Position numbers and translations under genes: made by a program. From Branchiostoma lanceolatum (Eukaryota; Chordata; Leptocardii; Amphioxiformes; Branchiostomatidae): a stretch of 64,000 bases of DNA. The notes below the pieces were generated by a model. The model was not told the DNA's origin. It did not search any database and worked only from the letters and a program-made list of their open reading frames with translations. Numbering within the stretch: position 1 is the first letter of the stretch; every line of letters starts with the position of its first letter. Shown one piece after another: positions 23,217 to 34,540 of this stretch. The stretch is from the NCBI RefSeq assembly GCF_035083965.1, contig NC_089739.1, forward strand, positions 7,862,001-7,926,000, given 5' to 3'.

Positions 23217-26200
23217 ATGGCGGCCAGGATGAACCCAGACTTGCGGAAGGAGCGAGAAAATGCCAGCTTTGACCCAGAGAAGATCACAACCTTCCTGTGG
23301 GGAGGCAAGGAGAGAGTTCAAAGAAAGAGGGAGTTGGGTGAGATTTCAGTTGTATCTATTAGAATAATCGTTAATCTCCTGCTAGAAAACATTAACTATG
23401 TTATAGATCTGTGACCTGTCTTAGATTTGTACTTACAGAGGCCTACTGCTTTCTTCACATTCTAGTCTTTATAATCATAATCAATGGTAAAATAAATGGA
23501 TTTACTAGACTACAGTACTGTAAATGCAGAAATGTTCACAGGGATGTAATTTTGCAGTATAGAAATATGGAGTGTTTGTGGCGTTTTCGTGTTTGAAGCA
23601 ATAGTAGTGCTACAGCAACATAAGTGAAACACCTTTTGCGGTGATTTTAAGTTCGTGTTAAAGAGTTCACCACGAAACCTGCGAACATAAAACCACCACA
23701 AACATTTCTGTATTTACAGTATGTGACCATGAAAACTTTGCAATGCGAACATATTGGAAGTTTGATGATGTTAACAGCAAAGCTCTGACAGAGTTGCACC
23801 TGCTGGTCTGTAGTCCAGTGGTTAGTGACCTTGCCTTTTGGCCAAAAGGTTGGGAGTCTTAATCTCCATGCACATGGCTATTGTCGCTAACCCGACATGC
23901 ATACTACTGGAAAGGGTTGCAGTCTTATTAGGATGGAATGTTAAGCCGTGGTCCATCGTACTTGTCGAAAAGAGCTAGAGGAATTTTCCAAGGTACAATG
24001 AACCTGTAGATACTGAACATCATAACTTAGGTGTCTATCTTCTCTGTCATGACCAGTGGAATATTAGCTCTTCAGTGACCTAAACTGGTTCAAGACCATG
24101 TTCACTTACTTTCAAGGTACTTTCTCTTCCAGAATTCCTTGCCCTGAATGACCCTGACTACCAGCATGAAGACTTGAACTTCATGTCCCGAGAACAGCAG
24201 TATGAGACCCAGCTGAAGAAGGGCATCCTGATGGTCACAAAGATGAAGGAACTGAAGATCCCTGATGAGGACCAGCTCTTCTACACAAGGTGTTTCTGCC
24301 ATCATTTTCGAATGATCTTTTGTTCATACTAAATCAACATGTACTGAGTGAGTGAGTGACATCCTTTACACCTAGCTCAGAAACATCACTCCTGGGGCTC
24401 TTCATTTTACCAAGAGAATACAGTTGATAGTAAGAATTGGAGGACACCCCAAAAGAACGAGAACAAGATGTCTCGAAGTTCAAGGTCTAAAGTGAAAAAA
24501 TGGTATACCAGGTATGTGTTAGATGCATATAAAGTTTAAAGGTTGAAATCCGTCCAACACCTTTCGGTGCACAGAGGAGGTGCTCATCTCCGTTTCTATA
24601 GCCCTTGGACCACACAGGCCACTACAGCAGGGGGAAAATGAGGACACTACACAATGTCCTTGTTACAATGTTGATTATTGTAGAGCTGTAATTAAGAGGT
24701 TGATTGTTCTGGTTATATTACACCAAACAACCTCAGTCACATCCTACCTTTGCATATCTAACTTCATGCATTGTTTAAAGCTATCTAATGAGGATGCCTC
24801 TGCAGTACTTGACAGTAACGAGTTCCATTCTACGAGTTCCATTCTACGAGTTCTAGGAAAATACAAATTTTGGAACACATCAATCCCACTTAGGCCACAC
24901 CAATTTAATTTCTTGGTTAACGGATTTTTATTTTCCAAAATGAAAAAATTTTTGAAAAAAATCATGAAAACAGAAGGCTGGGCCAGCCTTCTGTTTTCAT
25001 GATTTTTTTTTTCTAAATCTTTTTTTTTAGGGGAAAATAAAAATCCGTTAACCAAGATATCAAATTGGTGTGGCCTAAAGTCCTGAGAGTGAAAATACAG
25101 TTATTGGTTAGAATATTAACTAACTGACCAATGGACTCTTTACATTATACAGTGCTGTTCTTGTGTCAGATGTACATCCCATGATGGTACACACAAGGAT
25201 GTTTCTCCCCACCCTGTACGGTCAGGCCACGGAAGAGCAGAAGGACAAGTGGCTGAAGTTGGCGGAGAACTATGCCATTGTTGGCACCTATGCACAGACA
25301 GAGATAGGACATGGTGAGACATTTTTTCTCTAATACATTGACTGATCATGACCTCTTCCAGAAGTGATCTTTTGACAGTTGTAATGTCTTGTCTTTGTCA
25401 GCAGGGCAAAGCCATTGGTAACAATTGCAAGCCACAGGCTAGTTGCTGAACAGCCAAACTAATGAATGAATAAATCTTTTGACAGGTAATGGTAAGAAAA
25501 CTTTTTAAATACTTTATCTAGTCCATTAGCTAACATATGAAAGTAGCTAGTCTTCCTGGACATGAAAACAAGTTTACAAATTACATGTATTACATTTTTC
25601 TTTATTTACGTATAAAGTTTCTACTGTGTAAAAGCTATCTACTGATTATTCAATCCCCCAAGTGTCATTATTTTTTAGCTGTCACTCTTTTCTCCATAAG
25701 CCTTACATTAATGCAGCTTTTGAAATTCTTTTTTAGGAACCTTCGTTAGAGGCTTGGAAACGACCGCGACCTATGACCCTAAGACACAGGAGTTCATCCT
25801 CAACACTCCAACTCTCTCAGCATCCAAGTGGTGGCCTGGCGGAAGTGAGTTTTAGCCTTCGCAACCGAGATGATGGTGTTGACTAGACGAGTAGTTATCA
25901 AGGCTAGCAAGACCAAGAGGTCATGGGTTTGATTCCTAAGCAAGGAAAGTAGTATTTTGTAACATTTTTTATGTTGTATGTTTGAAGAATTGAACAATTT
26001 GTGATGCCACATTTGTGATGTCGTTATTAGAACCACGACATGTTCTTAGAGTGCCCACCATCTAAGATGACATCGACGGCTTAGCCAGATGGACCGATGA
26101 AAACCATATGACTCTGAACCCGTCCAAATGTAAAGTGCTTCTGTTCTGTTTCATGAAGCATCCACCACCCCCACCTGTCATCACAGTGGGTCCCACTCAG

Positions 26201-29200
26201 CTGGAGGTTGTAGAATATGCGCGCATCCTGGGCATCATACTACAGAGCAACCTTAAGTGGACCAAGCACGTCGAGATGATTGTTGGGAAGGGCAGCAAAC
26301 GTCTCTATATGTTAAGAACATTGTCCAAGCATGGCCTTACTACCGATGACCTTGTACTTGTTTATATCGGCTTCGTGCGTCCGGTATTAGAATATGCATG
26401 CCAAGTGTGGCATCCGGGATTGACTGTGGCTGAATCTAAGTCAATTGAGACAGTGCAGAAGAGGGCGTGTAAGATCATCTTGAGACAGAACTACACCTGC
26501 TACAGCTCAGCCCTGACAGAACTCTCCCTTACACCACTGGCCCAAAGACGACTAGAACTATGCAAAAGTTATGCTCGCTCCCTACTTAGATCCCCGATCT
26601 TCCGAGACTGCCTCCCACCGTGCCGCGAGGCGATTTCCGGTAGAAAGACTCGGTCGTGTAACCGGCTACAGACTTTTAAAGCAAATACCGCCAGATTCAC
26701 TAAGAGCCCCATTTACTACATGGTAACTCTGCTAAACAGCACTGACTAGTAAGAGAATATGACATTAAGATTTTAAATCCGAAGAAATTTGTAACTGTTA
26801 TGGTAACAATGAAATGTATTGTAAATTTGATTATTGATATTGTGAACTGTATTGTAAATTTGATTATTGATATTGTGAACAAGTCTGTTAATTCAGCCTC
26901 AGGGCTGCCATGAGGCCTGTATCTGTTTGTCTACTGAATAAAACCTGTCATCATCATCATCATGCCCTCAAACAGTGGGAAAGACGTCAAACTATGTAGT
27001 CCTGATGGCTCAGCTGTACATCCACAGCAAGCCGTATGGCGTCCACTCCTTTATGCTGCAGATTCGTAGTCTGGAGGACCACAAGCCTCTGCCTGGTAAG
27101 GTTTGATCACACTCACTAACTCACCCACACTCACTCCGTTGGGCTCGCTCGAAGTCATCTCGTGACCAGTTGTGATAGAACATCCAAATGACGGTTTACA
27201 GTAATTTCCAAGTACATTTGTAGATGAATCAGTCAGGGTTGTTTTGTGGCCTTTCCTGCCTTTGTGACTCTCTCTAATGCTGTCACAGTGCCCTTTCTTG
27301 TGTCCATTTTAGCTTCTCATAAATGAATAAATCTTCAAACAAAGAAACAAAACTGAAGAGGGTGCACTACTAGACGTTGCAAAAACTATTAACCCATTGC
27401 TATAATACTAATACTTCTGATAGCTGTTACAACAATAATGCAAACCGCCTTAAAAAGGCAGTTATCATATATGCAATTCTAGAACCAAGAGAGTACATAA
27501 GGAAGATGCTGACTACACAAAAGTTACTCAAGCAACTGGATAGATTTTGTAAAAAGTCAGACATTTCCAGTAGTGGATGCTTTTGTATTATGTGTATTAT
27601 TACCTGGATGTCTAACCTTCATCGACGTAAGGGGCTAACTAGTTTGCTTGTTGATTGTGCCATTTTTAGGAGTGACTGTAGGTGACATCGGACCCAAGTT
27701 TGGGTATGATGTCATGGATAACGGCTTCCTGGCCCTCAACAATGTCAGGATCCCCCGGGAAAACATGCTCATGAAGCACTCTAGGGTTGGTTCAATTTGT
27801 TAAATATGTTATTTGTACCCATTTGTAGAGATTGAATTGTATTTAGATATTGTTAACCTCGACATTTACCTTGTAGTACAAGATTTGCCTAGCTGTGGCA
27901 TGCATAGTCCAGTGGGACAAGAGGTTGGGAGTTCAAATCCTGGCTGTGCTCACCCAACATGCACGCTGCTGGAAAGGCCCCCCATCCTTAGGACAGGACA
28001 TTAAGCCACTGTTCATTGTACTTGTCGAAATGAGCTAGGGGAATTTCCTTGGTACAATGAACCTGTAAAAACTGTACATAGCGTCTGTCTTTTGTGTCAC
28101 GACCAGTGGAAGGATAGCTCTCTAGTGAGCTAAACTGGTTCAATAATGCTTTCACTTTTGTTTCAGGTTGAGCCAGATGGTACATACGTGAAGCCGCCAA
28201 GCACCAAGCTGGCTTACGGCACCATGGTACAAGTTAGAGCAAATATTGTCATGTACTCTGGAGTGGTCTTAGCAAAGGCTGTTACCATAGCAACTCGCTA
28301 CAGCTGTGTTCGCCGACAGTCCGAGATGAAACCGGGGTGAGTTACCATCATGATTCAATGACAAAACTTTAAACTCATATGAAGATGCTTTCAGGGACAT
28401 GAAAGTGTCCAGCAAATGTAAGAAAAGCCAAGTAAAGAAATATTTTGAAAACATATCTTGAGTTTCATGAAGATATGTGTATGGAGGTGGCTACTGACAA
28501 TACATCAAACTTGCAAAGAACATGAGAGTATTAGGCATAATATGGTCTTCAACAGCAACTTACAACCATAACTGATCAATGCCTTTATCTCTTGCTTCTT
28601 CAAGTGATGACAAAGAAAGAAAAGGAACATTTTCCTTCCCGTTCAGTCACTGCTGTACATTTGTATGCTGAAGCTTTTAACAACCACAAAAAAGTTGCTT
28701 TTCTAGTTTTCCAAGTCACATATTTTGCATGTCTGCAATGATTTATTCCCAACCCTTCCAGCCACCCAGAGCCCCAGGTGCTGGACTATGTGACCCAGCA
28801 GTACAAGTTGTTCCCCTACCTGGCTGCTGCCTACGCCTTCTGGCTGACAGGACAAACCATGATGTCTGTTTACACCACGTCTTCCAGCCAGATTTCTAAG
28901 GGAGACATCAGTGTCCTGCCTGAGGTAATAAAAAAAAAGAAAACTGGATATTCGAGTTAGAGTAGCATACTGTAATCCTAAAAACATACAAACTATGTGC
29001 ATGCTTGCAGATATAAAATACAAAAATAAGACACCTTATATATAGTGAGTGGGTGAGTGAGTGAGTGAGTGAGTGAGTGAGTGAGTGAGTGAGTGAGTGA
29101 GTGAGTGAGTGAGTGACGAGCGAGCGAGCAAGTGAGCAAGCAATTTGAGACAAGGTCTAAGTTGATCCGTTGTCACTGATTTAAGGTAACCATTGTAATT

Positions 29201-32200
29201 TGTCCAGTATTTGATTATCTTTGTCATATTCCTGATTGTCAGGTCAATATGCACTTGAATCATTCCACATTAGTGTTCAAGAAGTCTATAGATCACATAC
29301 ATGTACTGTCAGATTCAGCCAAGCATCGCATCACTGATTTCGTACTTAAATCCTCATTTTGCAGCTTCATGCCCTCTCTGCTGGTCTGAAGGCTTTGTCA
29401 TCGGCGGCGGCAAATGTTGGAATGGAGAAGTGTCGGCTGGCATGTGGGGGACATGGGTACTCTCACGCCAGCGGGTTGCCCCGTCTGTACACCAACATGA
29501 CTCCTGCCTCAACTGCTGAAGGAGAGCATGTCGTCTTGATGCTACAAACAGCAAGGTCAGCTTTTTTTGTAACTTGATCCACATATACTGTAAATGCAGA
29601 AATGTTTGCAGTGGTTTTAAGTTCGTGGTTTTCGCGGTGAACTCTTCAGCGTGAACTTAAAACCACTCTATGACTGTAGCGCTACTAATACTATTGTTTC
29701 AAACAACTTAAGACCATCGTGAACATGCCATTTTCTCCCTACCACCAAACCATGCAAACTTAAATCCATTTACAGTAATAGCTAAAGGTTATCCACTCTA
29801 TGCTGATGCTAGCTATAGATAATACAGCACAATCTTGATCTTTTGTTCCAATAGAAGTAGATTAATTTTCAACTGACACTTTGACCCTCTTCAGGAATAC
29901 TGGACTATACTGAGTAACTTCTGACACAGATGACATCTTTTCCTCCCCCCAGGTACCTGATGAAGAGTTATAACCAGTCCCTGCAGGGTGAGAAGCTGGC
30001 TGGGTCTGTGGCGTACCTGTCCGGTGTACAGCTGGTTCCTGCAGCCGGTAGAACCAGGAACATGCTGGATCTGGGGGTTCTGTGTGATGCCTACAGGCAC
30101 AGGGCAGGCAGGTAAGAACATAGTCCCCTTTTCAGATGTTAATAGTTTCTTAGCTTGATTTAATCATGCTTATAGCAGCCGTCCGTAACCAGTTAACCGG
30201 CCAGCCCCTAGAAGGGAACATAAAACCCCTAGACAGCTGGAGTTTGCGTTATACAGACTAATAGTTACTGTGTCTTGTTTTTTTTCCCAATTTCAGGTGC
30301 AATATTCCCTCAATTATCACAAGCATTCTAAAGAAATTATTGAAATATGCTGTTAGATAGCATAACAACGTTGGCAGAATGTAAGCGTTTAAGGTTGTGT
30401 TCGAGTATTTAAGGTTAATATCTCGTATATAGGTTCATATAGTTGTGTCCAAAGACATATCTTATGCAACGGCTGTTACTTCGATGCAACGTTGACCAAA
30501 GAGATTTGGCAGCTGTGTAATAGATTTAAATGCCAGGCTAATTACCGTATACACATTACGTTCTGCTGACGTGCTATCATGAGCTAGCATGGCATCTTTG
30601 ATTCTATCATCACTGACTCCGCAGGCTAGTTCACGAGGCTGCTGCACAACTCAGGAGCGAACTGCAGGCTGGGAAGGACCAAGCAGATGCATGGAATGCC
30701 ACTTCTGTGGATCTCGTCAAGGCCGCCACGGTTAGAAAACTTTCTCAAAGTTCTAGCTGCTCTAGACTCTAGTTCTTTATGTGTGTACAGCCTCAAGCTC
30801 TCTGAATGTTTATGTAGCTTATCATTGATACAGTTGCCAATTCTAATTTGTTGTACTTTGTCTTCACTGTTAAAATCTCATTGTCATTTTGCCTTCTACA
30901 CATTCAGAGTATTCTACTGTCAATGCTTGTCTGAGATGCACAATTTTATGAAACATATGGGGTAGATTTGGACATGTTCAAGTCGTACTGATTACTGAAG
31001 ATTGTTAGAAGACCATAGGCATTGCATATCCCTTCAAGTTTTTTTTTATAACGACATCAGCAAGTTTAACTCTACAATGTTTCCAGGCGCACAGTCAGTA
31101 CTTTGTGGTGAAGAACTTTGCGGAGAGGCTGACAGACTCCACACTGGACAGCTCCATCTCTGACGTCCTGACCAGGCTGTGTCAGCTGCACGCTCTACAT
31201 GGACTGGTCACCAACAGTGGTGACTTTCTGGAGGTGGGATATATGTTTCTCTCAATCTCTACAATTTACATAATCTCACCCCATACATAGTGTCGCTGTC
31301 ATATACAAGAGGTATAGAGAAAATTGGATGGTAAAGTTGTTTTGCTACATCTTATAACATCTAAGAAAGTACCGGTAAGCATTTTACCTCCCCCATTGAC
31401 CAGCCTTTAGCAAGTCTTTTTAAAGGAAAGATTACTTTTTTGCTAACAATGGGGAGTTTCTTTAGGTACAGGGAATTTGTTTTTTGAACTCAACACCGAC
31501 ATGTTTTATGTCTCAGGGGACTAGCTTTTAGAAGACAGCTACCTCTCCTGCAGCTTGACTAAATCGCTCTTTTAATGACTCACCCCTCTGCCTACGAAAG
31601 TGAGACTGTGTAACAGTCTACCCCCTCCCCTAGCTCACAATGACCAGCCTTAGTGAGTTTTTTTGTGGGAAAGATGTGCTTTTCATTGCTAACGAACAAG
31701 AGACTTTCTGTCAAGCAAAAGGAACACAATCTTGAATTCATCAAACTACGGGAAGTTAATGTCCACTCACTCTTTCTCAGGACGGCTACCTGACCGGCAC
31801 AGACATACGCCAAGCCAGACGTCACATCAACGCCCTCATGGCCAAGCTCCGTCCTGACGCCGTGGCTCTTGTCGACGCCTTCGACTTCCCGGACGGGATC
31901 CTGAACTCCGTACTGGGGCGCTACGATGGAAACGTCTACGAACATCTGTTGGAGTGGGCCAAGGCCTCTCCTCTCAACAAAACAGATGTGAGTACAAAGA
32001 AGTTAAATACATTTACAAAACAACATACAGTCAAACCTGCCCAACCTCTTCAACCCGACCATGACGTTAGCAACAGGTCAAAGGTGCCCGACAGTTGGTA
32101 TCGGCCCTCGTCTCTGTTAAGGGATGGTCTCTAATGTAGATTGCCTTTAACTCATATCAGGTCAAGTCAAGGACGACAGGACTGATCAAAAGCTTGTTGG

Positions 32201-32384
32201 TAAGCACTTTACTTTGAGTTCGAAAACAGCATGTAAATTCATTGTTGAATATATGTTGAATAGTCACAGATGAACATTATATAAAATTGTCATCTTGAAA
32301 TGATAACTTTTTCATCCGCAGGTGCACCAGTCCTACCACAAGTACCTGAAGCCGTTCCTTGAAGCTAACAGGGCCAAGCTGTGA
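23217..32384 (+). CDS. ACOX1: Peroxisomal acyl-CoA oxidase 1, copy C (complete, altered active-site loop)
   Basis: Complete 14-exon gene, 662 residues, ending RAKL (peroxisomal AKL signal). Exons: 23217-23337, 24133-24289, 25153-25313, 25737-25844, 26976-27095, 27670-27785, 28167-28336, 28762-28924, 29365-29555, 29953-30111, 30625-30730, 31087-31233, 31781-31987, 32322-32384. Exon lengths equal copy B except exon 2, which is three bases shorter. The conserved loop [10 protein letters not shown] of A and B reads [10 protein letters not shown] here: the catalytic Glu is kept but the aromatic residue before it is Ala and the following Asn-Thr is His-Val. This suggests changed substrate range or rate. 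Intron 4 carries a truncated LINE whose tail sits next to exon 5; several inverted-repeat elements lie in other introns, and a nested pair lies just past the stop. Confidence 0.96.
23518..23719. repeat. TA-flanked MITE, family 2, first copy (copy C intron 1)
   Basis: Terminal inverted repeats CTGTAAATGCAGAAATGTT and AACATTTCTGTATTTACAG, flanked by TA on both sides (23516-17, 23720-21). The inner text GATTTTAAGTTCGTG also recurs at 29588-29775. No coding capacity. TA target sites suggest a Tc1/mariner-type parent. Confidence 0.7.
23795..24100 (+). repeat. tRNA-derived SINE, family 3 (copy C intron 1)
   Basis: The head has GTAGTCCAGTGGTTAGTGAC (A-box-like) and GGTTGGGAGTCTTAATCTCC (degenerate B box). 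The body shares GTACTTGTCGAAAAGAGCTA and GGTACAATGAACCTGTA with the copy at 27880-28145. Confidence 0.6.
24891..25077. repeat. Foldback MITE (copy C intron 2)
   Basis: Almost its whole length is one hairpin: TTAGGCCACACCAATTT at the left faces AAATTGGTGTGGCCTAA at the right, and CAGAAGGCTGG meets CCAGCCTTCTG at the centre. Ends are GGCCACACCAA; flanks are TTA/TAA-like. The ends resemble the element at 32507-32929 (GGCTACACCAAGTAA), so a Harbinger-like origin is possible. Confidence 0.7.
26066..26963 (+). mobile_element. 5'-truncated Jockey/CR1-group LINE (copy C intron 4)
   Basis: An open frame from about 26066 to 26749 encodes the end of a reverse transcriptase and the thumb: [65 protein letters not shown]. 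All earlier domains are missing. It is followed by a 3' UTR with a duplicated ATTGTAAATTTGATTATTGA, AATAAA (26938-26943) and a (TCA)n tail (26948-26963). The tail ends 12 bases before exon 5 of ACOX copy C. Confidence 0.85.
27510..27635. repeat. Partial inverted-repeat element (copy C intron 5)
   Basis: AGTTACTCAAGCAACTGGAT and TACCTGGATGTCTAACCTTC match the element at 12800-12935, in the equivalent intron region of a paralogue or as an independent insertion. Low coding potential. Confidence 0.4.
27880..28145 (+). repeat. tRNA-derived SINE, family 3 (copy C intron 6)
   Basis: The head is CATAGTCCAGTGGGACAAG with B box GGGAGTTCAAATCCTGG. The body matches 23795-24100 (GTACTTGTCGAAATGAGCTA, GGTACAATGAACCTGTA, CACGACCAGTGGAAG). 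It ends about 20 bases before the exon 7 acceptor. Confidence 0.7.
29042..29116. repeat. (GAGT)n microsatellite
   Basis: About 75 bases of perfect GAGT tetramers in intron 8 of ACOX copy C. Confidence 0.97.
29588..29775. repeat. TA-flanked MITE, family 2, second copy (copy C intron 9)
   Basis: Begins CTGTAAATGCAGAAATGTTT and ends CCATTTACAG, with TA flanks at 29586-87 and 29776-77. Inner sequence GGTTTTAAGTTCGTGG is shared with the copy at 23518-23719. Confidence 0.7.
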
Positions 32385-32408
32385 AGACGTCTGATGACAA
32401 GATTTTAA

Positions 32409-33258
32409 AGGCAGGCTTAACTTAATTTCGTAAAGCATACTGCAGTATGTTAAATATACCACTAAGACCAGTTCTGACTTGTTTTACACTAGTCCATCAT
32501 AGATTAGGCTACACCAAGTAATTTTTATGGATGACGTCCTTTGGAGACCCTAAATCTAATGCGAGAGCGCGAAAAAAAAGCAAGAAGGGCCGAAAAAAAC
32601 AAGATGCCTAGATTTGAAATATAATAGTCGATGACACATGTTAGGACACAAATTGAATGAGAGAACACAGTGTAACAACTAACAATTCTTTTATTCATCA
32701 TGAAAACAACAATAATTTGAATAAATCAGTTGAAGTTGAACAGCAGTTGTTGTCCTGTCCTGTTTCTTTCCATATCCCATTGATTTTGCAGGCCTGCAGA
32801 AACATATTATATCAAAAAGGAACTCTTTGGTCATAGTTACAGGAAGCGGAATTTCTTGTTTTTTTTCTTGGAACAGACCAAAATTAATGCGCGCGCGGAC
32901 GTCATCCATAAAAATTACTTGGTGCAGCCTTAGCGTTTTTACAACATTTGAAATTCGCGGCGTGGTGATGTAATACTGGCGATGTCCAAAGACCTTTGAC
33001 CTTTGTGACGTCAGATTCCGAGTCGGAGGAATGGCATCTGGAGCAATTCCTATGGAGCAGGTGTGGCCGAATCGGAATCTGACGTCACAAAGGTCAAAGG
33101 TCTTTGGACATCGCCAGTATTACATCACCACACTGCGAATTTCAAATATTGTAAAAACGCTAATCTATGATGGACTCATGTAAAAGAAGTCAGAACTGGT
33201 CTTAGTGGTATACTTAACATACTGCAGTATGCTTTACGAAATTAAGTTTAGCCTGCCT
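32409..33258. mobile_element. TTAA-flanked foldback element just past the ACOX copy C stop
   Basis: TTAA at 32405-32408 and 33259-33262 flanks ends AGGCAGGCTTAA and GTTTAGCCTGCCT. After removing the inner insertion (32507-32929 plus one TTA) the remaining roughly 424 bases form one long, nearly perfect palindrome; for example GGCGATGTCCAAAGACC faces GGTCTTTGGACATCGCC. TTAA sites are used by piggyBac- and Kolobok-type transposons. There is no coding capacity. It starts 21 bases after the copy C stop, so it should lie in that 3' UTR. Confidence 0.8.
32507..32929. mobile_element. Harbinger-like MITE nested inside the foldback element
   Basis: Terminal repeats GGCTACACCAAGTAATTTTT and the inverse AAAAATTACTTGGTGCAGCC, extending inwards to GGATGACGTCC and GGACGTCATCC. 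It is flanked by TTA on both sides (32504-06, 32930-32). A three-base TWA duplication with GGC ends is the PIF/Harbinger pattern. It is 423 bases, non-coding, and interrupts the left arm of the outer palindrome. Confidence 0.8.
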
Positions 33259-34540
33259 TTAAGATGAAAGTTACTTTCAACATGCTGCTTCTGCATTATC
33301 AATAGATGACTTTTTTTAATGACATGATCTTTTGGACAATTAATACACAGGTTTTGCTGCTTTTTATTCCATTTGGCGCATATATGCCTAAATCTGAATA
33401 AGGGTCTCTGTAACCTCAATGTCCAAACTTGAAAAGGTAAGAGATGTCAAGCTACCATCCTACGGTACTGGCTAAAGATGTGGAGATTTTCCCTGGTTTC
33501 TCCTCCTAGACTATTTCATATCCAGGTTTCTTGTTTATCTGCCATGGATCTAAAGAACAAGCCCAGTGCATTGCTTTTAGGACTCAATATATCTATGATG
33601 AGAATGGACATAAAGATAACTGCAGTAACATGCCTCAAGCTTTAATCAGTCAAATATTGTGGTCAAATAAGACGTGAACAATAAAGAATATGTATTATTC
33701 AGTGCTTTTAAGCAGACTGCTTTAAGAAATTGTAATGTATTGCCTTAGGGTGGAATAAGATGTAACTCACTAACTTTAAGAGATTAAATTGCAATTATTA
33801 CCAGTCAATCAGGCTTACTGGCTATCTCTTTTAAGACTTAATACTACCAATACCTACAGGCAAGAAAATGCTTTCTCCAGTTCTGGACCTTTCAACACAA
33901 AGGGAAGTGGAGTAAGGTGCGACAAGTTTCCTAGGAATTTTAGAAGCTAAGAAATGTGGGTTAGCAACTTAGCATCACCCTGTTACCTGCGCAAGTTCCT
34001 TTTTTAGGTACATAGCCCCACCCAGGGCTCGAAATACTGGGTATATGTGCACATGTGCACCAAAAATTGGTGCTGTGTACCTAATTGTTGAGTGTGGGTG
34101 CACCTAGATATTTGTGTAGGGTTATGGATATGTTGAACAGGGAAGTGTTGAGCAAAACTGAGTCATCTTTAACGAATACCACGATGTATACAAAGGTATT
34201 ATTGTACACTATGTAAGTTTTAGAATAATTGTTGCATTACTTTTCAACTAAGCTGTAGAATTTTAGATTTAAGCTTTGAATAGAGGCAGTAAGGTTTGTA
34301 ATTAGGTTGTTTCTGCTTTATTCTTTGTTGTGCACCCAAATTTTATTCTGCCTTGATTGTTAGGTTATCAAAGTGTACCAGTGCACCTCTTGCCAGACAT
34401 GTCTTTCAAGCCCTGGCCCTATCTACAATAAGTAATCAGGACAAAGACACACAGACACATCACATTTAAGATGGAGATATTTAATCCTTATAACATCAGG
34501 ACTAAGATTGGATAGGATCTGTCTAGCGCGGACGACACAT
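33259..34540. other. ACOX copy C 3' flank and RPL19 3' flank, convergent
   Basis: A canonical AATAAA at 33679-33684 could end copy C transcripts. On the minus strand, ATTAAA (34480-34485) lies about 55 bases after the RPL19 stop and is a likely poly-A signal. The middle is AT-rich with no gene visible. Confidence 0.5.
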
